DNA from: Liquidambar formosana
Taxonomy: Eukaryota > Streptophyta > Magnoliopsida > Saxifragales > Altingiaceae
NCBI GenBank assembly: GCA_039720395.1
Contig: CM077820.1
Coordinates: 48,221,425-48,285,424 of the forward strand
Reading direction: 5' to 3'
Length of the DNA stretch: 64,000 nucleotides
Shown in pieces: positions 35,533 to 46,005 of this stretch. Positions within the stretch are counted from its first letter, which is position 1, and every line of letters begins with the position of its first letter. Position numbers and translations under genes: made by a program. The notes beneath the pieces are model-generated. The model did no database searches and was not told the DNA's origin. It saw only the letters and a program-made list of their open reading frames with translations.

Positions 35533-35894
35533 CAGACGCAGAGTTATGATTTATCTTCAATGGGGGTACTGTGCTATGATTTTATAAAATATGAAAGTGG
35601 GAAGTGGAGGACTAAAAGTCCTATAAAGCATTTTTTTTTGAAAAAATTAGTTTTTAGTAAACATTTTTCAATTTAATACCAAAAAAAGGATTTGTTTGCT
35701 AACTTATTACAAATTAACTGTAAATATACTTTAACATGACTACCATTTTCCTCTTTTTTGCATTATGTTGAGAAATAGTCATCAAATGGTAATATTTCTC
35801 TCCAAAAAAAATTGGTTGAGCCAGTAGGAGCACAGTGCCCCCAAATCCCACCCGGCCCCCCCCCCCCCCCCCTCTCTCTGTGGCTCCGCCCATG
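35533..35894. mobile_element. Non-autonomous hAT element, 362 bp, 8-bp TSD
   Basis: ATTCCTAG is duplicated at 35525-35532 and 35895-35902. The ends CAGACGCAGAGTTATGA and, reversed, CATGGGCGGAGCCACAGAG are imperfectly inverted. The GGCGGAGCCAC terminus is a common plant hAT form. A C-run at about 35858-35872 lies near the right end. Confidence 0.7.
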
Positions 35895-36062
35895 ATTCCT
35901 AGAAGTTTCTCAATCCTGATCCATTTTTTACAGTGCTCAATTTGCTTTTCTGAATTATTCCGTTCCCACCAAAAAAGAGAAAAAAAAGGAAGATGCTCAT
36001 CAATCAACAAATAGAGGAATGGTAGGAATGCTAGCAATCTGATATATATATATATATACATA

Positions 36063-36096
<34 letters not shown>

Positions 36097-36098
<2 letters not shown>

Positions 36099-36266
36099 AT
36101 GATAATCAGGTAAGCACGTGTTGATATAACTTATATCAAAACCTGCATTGGGAGTTGTACCTTGTGCATTAGTGAGATGTGAGGGAAATTGAATCAATGC
36201 AAGGGGTACAATCCCCAATGCATAGTGCTGATGTAACTTACATCAGCACGTGCTGATGGGATCACC
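36097..36266. mobile_element. MITE between (AT)n tracts, relative of the element in ABCB gene A
   Basis: TIRs GGATGATAATCAGGTAAGCA and, reversed, GGTGATCCCATCAGCACGTG continue through GTTGATATAACTTATATCA. It shares TIR and interior motifs (TGCATTGG, AGTTGTACC) with 12334-12545. (AT)n tracts on both sides hide the duplication. Confidence 0.7.
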
Positions 36267-36269
36267 TCT

Positions 36270-37277
36270 GTATATATATATATATGTATATATATATATT
36301 GAAACACGCCATTGGAGTTGTATGCCAAAATATGACATTTGCTATTATAGCACATAAGCATACCAAGTCATATTATTACCATGATAAATTTGACACGTAT
36401 TGCTAAATCCGTATAATAATATAAAATATTTCGTCCGATCCACAAAGATAGGTTATATTTGTCTTTTTCTTTTGTTTCAAAATGTTCGTCTATTATTAAA
36501 AGTCAAATCATAAATTTTTTGAACTTCTTATACTACCTTTTGTTATTTTAATAATTACTTTCAATACAAAACCCAATAAAAAGTAAGATACGGTATTTTT
36601 AAAAAAACAGAGTTTAACAACTGATAAGTCAATGAAATGATATTTTTTCTTAAACTTTGTATTTTGTCAAACATAACCTATCTTTGAAGAATGGAGAAAA
36701 TAATTTTGATTTGATTAAGTGTGTCTATGTGAATACCCCACACGGGAATAAGTCTTTTATGTAATTGTGACACGATCATATCCTATCACAGGCTAATAAC
36801 AAAAGAGGAAAGTGAAATTATAGATCAAAATCTCACAATTTTACTTTTATCTTCTCCTATTAACTCGTAATACCACATTAATCGTGTCACACTTACGTAC
36901 AAGTTTTTCTCCCCCACACGGTCTACATGATTATAACCATCCACATCGACATCTCTCACTTTGCGCATGTCGTTTTTCGGACCATCATGGTCATTCGGGA
37001 TATTTCGACCTCCCAAAGTATAACGTAAACCATTGAAAGTAGGGGTAAAAAGTCCTTAAATCTTGACCGTCCATCTAACACTTTTTCCACTAATACAGAG
37101 GAGCCACACCCGTCAGATTGCCCAAGCTTACTTTTACAATGACATTTCCCTAAAGTAGAAAGGCCTGTGGTAAATGCAGGAGCTATGAGAATTTGTACTA
37201 CTCCCCATTATGGCCTACAACCCCCCTCTCCGCCTGTCCCTGAAAAGATGTAGTCCTTCAGGCGACTGTCCCACTCC

Positions 37278-37313
<36 letters not shown>

Positions 37314-37389
37314 CCCCTAGGGTTTATCAAATTCTATATATATTTGTATATGTATGTGTATGTATGTATAGGTGAATGTGTATGCAGAA
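36270..37389. other. Upstream region of FRIGIDA-like gene C
   Basis: Mostly AT-rich. A C-run followed by (CT)n lies at 37279-37313, then CCCTAGGGTTTATC (a telo-box-like AAACCCTA on the minus strand) at 37314-37328, and a TATATATAT stretch at 37335-37343. Gene E has the same CTAGGGTTTAT...GCAGA.ATGGCTTC leader, so these are probably 5'-UTR elements of C. The TATATATAT run is only 47 bp from the ATG, so it may not be the promoter. Confidence 0.45.
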
Positions 37390-40300
37390 ATGGCTTCAAT
37401 GGAGGTCTCAGCTGAGCTGAAACTCGCCAAGTTGAAGAAGGACAACATCCGGAAAACCCTGGATAATCTCCAATCTCAGTCTTCTTCCCTCCTCTTACTC
37501 ACAGTTCAGTTGAAAGACCTCCAAGATCACTTTGATTCCGTCGAGAAGTTGATACAACAACACTCCGAAGAATTCGAATCCAAGCAGAAGCATTTCGATT
37601 CGGTGTGGAAGTCGGTCGAAGACCGATCCAGAGAAGTTGAGTCGAAGGAGAAGAGGTTGGAATCGTCACGAAAATGGGTGGAGGAGAAGTCCGATGTTAT
37701 TCGAAAATGGAGGGAAGAGCGGGCGGAAGTAGTGGAGGCAGAGGAGAAGCGACTCGAGTTGATGCGGAAATCGGTCGAAGAACGGTCTGAGGAGGTTGAA
37801 TCGAAGACGAGTCGGTTCGAGTCGGTGCGAAAGATGGTCCAGGAGAGTGTGCAGGAACTTGGGTTGAAGGAGAAGAAGCTTGAGTTATTGCAAAAATCGC
37901 TGGATGAGAGGTCTCAAGTGGTTGATATGAAAGAGAAGGATTTGGATTTGGTTAGGAAATTGATTGAAGATCGCTCCAAAGAAGTTGAAATGAAAGAAAA
38001 GGAAGTGGAATCGGAACGAAAAACGGTGTCGGATTGGGTCCGAAAAAGGATGGAAGCAGTGGAATTGAAAGAGAAGCAACTTGATGTGACGCAAAAATCG
38101 ATTGAAGAACGGTCGGAGGAGGTTAAATCGAAGGAGAATCGGTTGCAGTTAGTGCAAAAGACGGTCCAAGAAACCGAACAGGGGCTTGAGTTGAAGGAGA
38201 AGAAGTTAGAGTTATTGCGAAGAACGTTGGAAGGGCGGTCTCAAGATGTTGAATGGAAAGAGAAGTCGATAGGTTCAGTTCAGAAATCAGTTGAGGAATG
38301 CTGCAAACGACTCAAATGGAAAGAGGAGAACTTTGAGACATTTCGCAGGTTGGTGGAAAAAAGGTCTAAAGAGGTTGGATCAAAAGAGAAGCAGCTCGAT
38401 TCAATGCAAGATTCGATTCAAAAGCTTTCCGAAGAAGTTGAATCGAAAGGGAAGCATTTGGATTCGATTCAAAAATCCATTGAAGAACGGTGGAAAGAAG
38501 TTGAGTTGAAAAAGGAGCAACTGGGTTCCATCGAAAAATCGAATGAAGAACGCTGCAAAGAACTGGAAATGAAAGAGAAGCAAATTGATGAGATGCGGAA
38601 AGTGGTTGAAAAAGGCTCTGAAGAATTTGACTTGAAAAAAAAGGAATTCAATTCAATGCAAGTGTCTATTCAAGAGCTCTCTGAGGAACTAGTCTTGAAA
38701 GAGGAGCAACTTGAGACTGTTCAAAAGTTGATTGAAGAAGGCCACATGGAACTTGAATTGAAGGAGAAGCAACTCAATTCAATCAAAAATTTGATTGACG
38801 AGCGCTCTAAAGAATTTTCATCAAAAGAGAGAGAACTTGATTCAATAAAAAAATCAATTGCAGAAGGTGTCGAAAAGCTCAAATTGCAAGAGAAGCAATG
38901 CAACTCAATCCAATTCTCAATTGAAGAAAATTCCAAAGAACTTGAATTTAAAGAGAGGAAACTCAAATTAATCAGAGAAACAATCAAAGAATGCCTGGGA
39001 GAGCTTCAATTGAAAGAGAAGCAATTTGATTCAGTCAAGAAATCAATTGAAGATTGCTTGGAAGAACTGAAGTCAAAAGAGAAGCAACTTGAATCAATCC
39101 AAAAAAAATTTGATGAACGTTCCAAAGGTCTCCAATTGAAAGAGAAGCAGTTTGAATCCATCCAAAAATCAATTGAAGAATGTGGCAAAGAACTCAATCA
39201 GAAACAGACGAAGATGGCTTCCAACCAAAATTCTGTTGAAGAAGGCTCCAACATCATTGAGTCTCAAGTAACGCGTAAAGCCATCGGAAGAGTTGCCAGT
39301 CCACAATGCAATAGGTTCTTCTTCGTATGCAGATCTTCGAGTCTGCATCACAATGAAAGGAAAGAGTCTGCAACTCTTTCTAAACAAGCATTTGAGCGAC
39401 CACGAATCATTGCGCAGTGGAGTATCCTCTGCTCTTCGAATCTCATCAGACCCAGCAAAGCTTGTTTTGGATGCAATGCAGGGGTTTTACCCTCCCCATT
39501 CAAAGGACGGAGATGTGGAATTTGAAGCAAGTGTCATTAGAAGGAGTTGCATTCTTTTGTTGGAACAGCTGACGAGCATCTCCCCACTGATTAATGCTCA
39601 GGTGAAAGAAGAAGCTGTGAAACTGGCAGGTGAATGGAGAAGGAAAATAAGACTGGAGACTCTGAATTCTTTGGAGGTTTTGGGATTTCTGCAGCTTTTA
39701 GCGACCTATGGAGTGGCCTCTGCCTTTGATGCACATGATCTCCTGCATCTTTTGGGAACTGTTGCTCAGTATAGACAGGCCCCTGAGTTACGTCGAGCCC
39801 TTGGTCTTGCAGATAAGATCCCTGGTAAGTTTTCTGAATATCGAGCTTCATAAGCTCCTTCACCAGAACTCATATTGGCAATTTTAATATTTCCCCCTTT
39901 TTTGATGAATATTATATTGACAATCTTGATGCTTTTTTATGTATTGTGATGGGGGAGGCTTCTAAATCCTTAATTTATAGGAGAAAACGAATTGTTTTTC
40001 TAGATTCCTTTGCAAGCTTCTTAGGGAAAAGCTCTGAGATGTTTAGGCCCTTCCTTATGGGTGCTCCTCCATCAGTGAATAGTTTCATATTTCATCACCT
40101 CAGCATATGTAATATAGAATTTGTAATTGTAGTTCACTTACTGTTTTAATTTCGTGCTAATTGATTGATTCATCTTCCTCATGTGTAGTGGGCCACATTC
40201 TTCATCCTCAAGTAAAGATTGAGCAATCAGGATATGTACTGGCCGATAATCCAACCAGTTCTTCATCAGCAAACTGTGACACCATGGATGGAACGAATAT

Positions 40301-41802
40301 GCTATTGGCTCTTAATGACAATATAGTGTATGATGAAGTTTTTACCACTCTTCGAATGTCGTTGGAACCAGCAAAGCTAGTTTTGGATGTAATGCGGGAG
40401 TTTTACTCTCTGCATATTAAGAAGGGAGGCACAGATTTTAAATCGTGTGCTATTGGGAATCACATTCTGTTGTTGGAGCAGCTCATGAGAATCTCCCCGG
40501 AGATTGAACCTCATGTCAAAGAAGAGGCAATGAAACTGGCGGTCGAGTGGAAAGCAAAGATGAGAGTGGGTATTGAGAATTCTTTACAGGTTTTTGTTTT
40601 TTTGCAGCTTTTGGCTGCATATGGATTGGTTACTGCTTTCAAAGGAGATGAGATTTTAAAACTTCTCGTAATTGTCGCTCAGCATAGAGAGACCCCGAAC
40701 TTATGTCAAGCCCTTGGTTTTGAGGATAAGATCCCTGGTAAAATTTCTGCAAATTGGGCTTCATGCAACACCTTCTCCCTCTTTCTCTCTCTCTTTTAAA
40801 TTTTATATTTTAAGCTCAGGTTTTGTTCCAACACTGCATACCAGCTGACAGGCACATGCAATGTGTGTGCACAACATGCCAGCATGGATTATTAAACGTT
40901 ATTCACCCATTGTCTAGCATAGAAATGCCAAAGTGGCATCCTTTTTCATTAGACCACATTGCACGATGGTACCCTGTCTTTTTTTTCTTTTTTTTTTTTT
41001 TTTTTCCTTGTGTGTGGCAGAAAATATCATAGGGGAGTAAAATCCAAATCGGAGATGTCGTACCTTCTGTGCTTAGGACAACGGAACCATTAATTGTCCA
41101 CGAGGGCAATGGATTTGCCATTTATCTTCTCCGTATTATGTTGTCTTTTGATGAGTGAGTTTGTCCAATATAAGTGTTAAAAGAATGAACGAAAAACAGC
41201 TACAACCCAACCCAAAACAATCAGAACATTTTCGTTTCTCATTTTTGTGTGTCAAGTAACACTGGAAAATCTAACTTGATTTCTAATGCTTTATTATGTA
41301 TGAAAAAGAACTTACCCTTGCCTCAATGTCCTTTGGTTTATGATTTATAGCATGCATTTGATACTTATGCACTAGTACTATATATATTGAATAGTAATGG
41401 TTTCATTTTCCATCTGCTTTTTGAACAGAATCACTGTATTTTATGTGTAGAAGTTGTTTAATCTACTTTCCAAATGATTATTAATTGATATAATAAAATG
41501 TAGAATCAAAGAATATCCACTTTCCATTTATTTTCCATCTTTTTGGTATGGGAAGTGATCAGGTGTGGTGCTGTTGTGCACTTGTGCCTGGAAGTATTGA
41601 TTGATTATTCTTCTTTTGCATTAGTGTTAGCAGACCAAATTTAAGTTTGCTTTGGAAATTGTCTAATTGGAATACCTATTCTTCACTAGTGTTCTTATAT
41701 ATCTATTGATCAACTTTTACTATGTTTAAATCATATTTGTATGTGATGTTCCATGTATGTTTTTCCTTGCCATTGTGGCCTGTACTGAAAAACTTAAATT
41801 AT

Positions 41803-41878
<76 letters not shown>

Positions 41879-43129
41879 GAATTTGGTCTTTAATGCAGTC
41901 TCTGTTTCAAATAGAATTGGAAAGTATTGCTTCATTTTTCTTCTTTGGTATCCAGATTTTTTCTGAATGAACTCTGGTTACATTATTATTCTTCAATCCC
42001 CGCTTCAAGTGGGTTCTTCTTCTTCTTCTTCTTCTTCTTCTTCATCAAGCATTTACTGGTATCACTTTCTTTAAGTTGAGTGGTGTTGATGTTGGTTTCA
42101 CAAATCATATGGAAGCAAACTTTTGAAATATAAAATAAATTCCAGAATTGAAACCCAACAGAAATATTTTAAGCACCATCCCTCCTTGGCTTTCTTGGAG
42201 CAGTCTGATGGAACCTGAAATTACTGTTTGACATGTAACAGATTTTATTGAACTTCTTGTTGAAAAGCGACAGTGGCTTGAGGCTATCAGATATAGTTTT
42301 GCATTTCAGCTGGTTGACAAGTTCCAACCACCTGCTCTTCTAGAAGCTCAGTTGAAGTTTTGCAGGGAGGTTTTTAGGGAAATAGACATGAAAGGAAACC
42401 CTACACACATTACACTGGTATGTTTGGTTTTTCTTTTGACAAGTCAATGTCTGCTTCCTAGTCTAAGATCTAGCTCTCATCCTGTGTTTATGTCTTCGTT
42501 AAACTTGCTCATAGGCTGAGGCTGCAGAAAAAGAAGCTCCTCTTCTGAGAGCTGTAATCAAATGCATTGCAGATTACAAGCTTGAATCGGTATGCTCGCC
42601 TGTGCACCTTGAGAAACGCCTTGCGGAACTGGAAAAGCATAAGGCAGAGAGCAACCATACTCTGCCAGCTCCTTCCCGGTTGGCTATACCGCAACAGCAG
42701 ATTGGAAACAAGCGCCCCTTGACAGTTGTATCCGCACAAGCTGCCCCAAATGCTTCTGTTGGTAGTGCTTCTGCCTTCCACTCAATACAGCCACCTTCTC
42801 TGCAGCCAGCAGGCTTGTTAATGAATCCAGGTGCAAAATACTCAAGGACATCAACTGGACAAAGGGGTGCCATTACCCCGCATTTAAGATCCTTGCATGG
42901 ACCCCCTTCACTGGCAACCACCCCTCCTATTAGACCTCCTATGAGCTTACCAGCCTATCTGTATGGACCACGTATTGGTACTAATGTGGGTGCCAGGCAG
43001 TTTGGTTTTGCTGGTACCCACCCTGGCACTGCTGCTAATTTGGGTTCTTCGCAGTTTGGATTGGCTAGTACTTCTGGTGGCAATGGTTTACCACCACAGG
43101 ACCATCCATTTTTCCATCCTAAAAGCTGA
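37390..43129 (+). CDS. FRL: FRIGIDA-like protein with long coiled coil and two FRIGIDA domains (gene C), one frameshift
   Basis: Exons: 37390-39824 (coiled coil + FRIGIDA domain 1), 40189-40737 (domain 2), 42242-42417 and 42515-43129 (C-terminal part); about 1257 aa. ATG 37390 opens MASMEVSAELKLAKLKKD, the same start as gene E. Residues 53-613 are about 26 heptad-based repeats. Domain 1 shows the family pattern: ITMKGKSLQLFLN, DPAKLVLDAMQGFYP, SCILLLEQL, EVLGFLQLLATYG, QAPELRRALGLADKIPG. Domain 2 repeats AKLVLDVM, LLLEQLMRISPEIEPHV, CQALGFEDKIPG but has lost the initial FC.SMDG motif. The tail has FIELLVEKRQWLEAIRY and a Pro/Gly/Ser-rich end. Between about 39272 and 39315 the frame shifts by +1: a true lesion or a sequence error. 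FRIGIDA-family proteins are nuclear; some act with FRIGIDA to raise FLC expression. The role of FRL5-like members is uncertain. Confidence 0.8.
37546..39228 (+). repeat. 63-bp coding minisatellite: 26 coiled-coil units in gene C
   Basis: Residues 53-613 consist of 26 consecutive units of which 24 are exactly 21 residues (three heptads); two are 32 and 25 residues. The consensus is K-S-I-E-E-R-S-K-E-(L/V)-E-x-K-E-K-x-L-x-S followed by I/V and Q/R. Repeats near the 3' end are closer to each other than to the first ones. The minus strand shows F/S-rich ORFs here that are mere shadows of the repeat. Confidence 0.9.
39825..40188 (+). other. Intron 1 of gene C (phase 1)
   Basis: Donor GTAAGT after CCCTG, acceptor ATGTGTAG before TGGGCC. 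It separates the two FRIGIDA-domain exons. Nothing else is recognised inside. Confidence 0.8.
40738..42241 (+). other. Intron 2 of gene C
   Basis: Donor GTAAAA, acceptor CATGTAACAG. It contains a T-rich run at 40979-41006, an (AT)n-(T)n tract at 41805-41878 and a (CTT)n run at about 42017-42043. No gene. Confidence 0.7.
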
Positions 43130-45825
43130 CAGGTAGAACTGTAGGAACATTTCCTAGTCCTAATTTTGCTAATAGTGCAATCTCGAAGCCAACAGTCTTG
43201 TTATTCAAAATGCCTCCTCTCAAAGAGTTAACAATCCTAAAAGGAACAAACACTCCTAGTCCTAATTTTGCTTACAGTAAAATCTTGAAGGGTTAGCAGC
43301 CAACATTCTTGTTATTCTAAATTCCTCCTCTCAAATAGTGTCCCTGACGACCAACTTTATTGTACAGAAAGTGGAAATGATAATCAAAAGATGTGCTTAT
43401 TTATTCACGTTTCATGTGGTGTTGATGATTGTTCATTGCCTTTACTCTGTGTCATATAAATTTTCTGCTGGAAAAGAGATTTGTCTTCGGGTTTATTTCC
43501 TAAGAGGAAAAAGATGTTCCTTTAAATCACATTAATGCTCTGGTGACCTGGAGGTTCAAGAGGCAACTATATATATGGAATATGATGGCGGTCAGGTAGG
43601 GCACGATATGTATATAGAGAGGATACTTTCTAGGCCTATAATCACAGCACTCCATTACTTGCTTTTTATAGTTGTACCTTCCATATGGAATTGTCCCTTT
43701 GTTGAGAGTCCTGGGATACAATTCCTGGAAAGAAAGGAAAAGAGGAAAGGAAAGGAAAGGAAAGGAAAAGAAAATGGTGTAAGTTTTTCAAAAATGGATT
43801 CCTTCTTCAAAACATTTCTTTAAAGTATAGACTATTCCTTTCCTTTTCCTTAGCAGGATAGCAGGAAATGCATGTATTGACGAGAAAATAAGCCACAGCC
43901 TTCCAGTGCCATCATCTTGAGATTTTACAAATTGACAAAACATGGTATCAAAAAATAAAAATTATTAATGTTTTAAATATTCTTTTTATCATTTGAATTT
44001 TTTTTTTTATAAATAATTTATAATAAACAGATTGGGTCTAGGTGAAGGTTTATATTTTGGAATCAGTACAGAGTAACTTTTTTTCTTTCTTTTTTTTCAT
44101 TTTTTTTTTCCCCCAAACAAGCGGTATCCAAACCCATTCTCACCCACCAAAGTTTGGGTTTAAACTAATTTCTCGTGATGCATAGACTACTTGAAAGCCC
44201 AAACATCAAATAGTAAGAGAGTAGAGACTCAAATTTGGGACATTTAGTTCATGAGTCGTAGTTCTTTGCCATCTCTGCTACCATTGGAGGTTGCGAACAT
44301 GATAACATGAAAACTAACTCTTTGTTAAGATTAAATATTAATGGGTTTGCATATTAAGTAGGTAACTAATGAAACGGGTATCCAAGATAAAAAGGGAAAG
44401 GAGGACAAGGCATGGGGAGTTTATTAAGTATTGGAAACTTTTAGCATGACGGCAAAGCAATGAAAGCAGTGACCGTCAAATCATGACCATAAAAATAATA
44501 AATAATTTCTCCATTGTTTATAATAAAGAACGAATAATTGTCTATTTAAGTATTTGATACTTTTAACATAACAAGTTGGCAAAGCAATAACTGTCAAATC
44601 ATTTAATGGAGAAATCATTATTATTTTGGTAGTCATGATTTGGTTATCATTATTAAAAAAAATAATGACAGTATGTTAGGCAAGTTTTTTTCTTAAGCAA
44701 TAAGTAATTTTTTTGTCAAAAAAATAAAAAATGTAGCAAGTGAAGTTTTGAATCCAAGTGTTGGAGTGCCTTATTTAGGAAATAGTTTGCACTTTTGAAA
44801 TCCTTAAACAACTTTTAGCCGTTTATTATGTTCAAACTTTAAAGTGTATTTCCAAGTTTCATGTTTTAAGAAATAGTGGAAAGTGCTGAAAATTATTTTT
44901 GAAAAATCATTGCATCGTAACAAATAGAGCCTACTTTTAAATAATTTGAAAATAGAAAGAGGGGCACACATACTAAATCTACAAATAGGTCTTTCTAGTG
45001 TCTTTTAGGGGCGAAAGAACGGATGAAGCAATAATTGTCGTATTTGATACTTTTAGCATGACAGGCTAACAAAGCAATAACCGTCAAATCATTTAATGGT
45101 CACAATTTGGTTATTAATAATAATAATAATAATAATAATAATGACAGTTTGTCATGCAAGTATTTTTTTAAGCAATAAGTAATTTTTTTGTCAAAAAATT
45201 TAAATAAAAAAAGAAAAGAAAAGAAAAAAAAGGTAGAAGTGAAGTTTTGAATTCAAGCGTTGGAGTGCCTTCTTTAGGAAATAGCTTGTACTTTTGAATC
45301 CTTAAACAATTTTTAGCCGTTTATTATGTTTTATTTTATGTTGAAACTGTATTTCCAAGTTTCATGTTCAAAGAAATAGTGGAAAGTGCTGAAAATTATT
45401 TTTGAAAAATCATTACATCGAAACAAATGGAGCCTACTTTTAAATATTTTGAAAATAGAAAGGGTGAAGTTAGGTTGACAAGAAGTTAATTTCTTAGCTT
45501 GAGTTAATCTCCCAATTTGTGCAACCAATTAAAGTTGCGTCCTATTTATTTATAACTAAACTAATAATCGAGCACATGCGATGCATGTACAACACATCTT
45601 AAAGTGGAATTGCTATGTTAGTTTCCAAGTTTTTACAATAAAGAGAATTGGCTTTATAGTAGTATAAATGGACATGTTTTTTCTCAGCACCCAAAAAAAA
45701 CAAAAGCAAAAAAAGGCGGGGCAAAGTAGTAATATCGCATAATTTAAACTGAAACAATGAAGACGTCTTCCACGTGTCAATCCTCCATAACCTCACACGT
45801 GTGACCTAGGCTGCCTTGTTTCCCC
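43130..45825. other. Intergenic between FRIGIDA-like genes C and D
   Basis: Contains a (GGAAA)n run at about 43730-43772 and a direct duplication of about 420 bp (44550-44961 and 45038-45463). The flanking text near 44440-44510 (GTGACCGTCAAATCATGACCA) belongs to the MITE family at 62300. No gene is seen. Confidence 0.55.
44550..45463 (+). repeat. Direct duplication upstream of gene D, two units of about 420 bp
   Basis: 44550-44961 and 45038-45463 align along their length: TTTGATACTTTTA.CATAAC, AAGCAATAAGTAATTTTTTTG, TTGGAGTGCCTT, TTTAGCCGTTTATTATGTT, AGTGGAAAGTGCTGAAAATT, and so on. Units differ by small indels and an (AAT)n expansion in the second. Confidence 0.8.
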
Positions 45826-45834
45826 TATATATAA
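45771..45834 (+). promoter_or_regulatory. Promoter of gene D: two G-box-like motifs and a TATA box
   Basis: CACGTG occurs at 45771-45776 (CCACGTGTC) and 45796-45801 (ACACGTGT), and TATATATAA at 45826-45834, about 170 bp before ATG 46006. ACGTG cores are bound by plant bZIP and bHLH factors (light, ABA responses). The leader holds three TCTAG(A/G)GTTT.CC repeats and CTAGGGTTT telo-box-like motifs. Confidence 0.6.
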
Positions 45835-46005
45835 CGGTTCCTGAATTTCCCGCTTCCAGAGTTGTTCAATAACGATTCTTCTAGACTTAGAGTTTCCCAT
45901 AAGAATCCCAACTTCTCGAAGTTTGGGGTTTTTTTCTAGAGTTCCCGTAAGAGCCATAATTTCTCAAACCTAGGGTTTTTCTAGGGTTTCCATAGGGGGA
46001 CAACC

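Noticed and set aside
37885..39197. Several minus-strand ORFs rich in Phe/Ser opposite the coiled coil of gene C
   Set aside because: They are antisense shadows of the 63-bp repeat, with no homology features of their own. The same applies to 56108-56539 opposite gene E.
39242..39332. A mini-intron explaining the gene C frame change
   Set aside because: Available donors (39268) and acceptors (39299, 39314, 39332) give the wrong phase, and the paralogs have no intron here.
41726..41966. ORFs on both strands with Tyr-Ile repeats
   Set aside because: They are products of the (AT)n-(T)n microsatellite in gene C intron 2.
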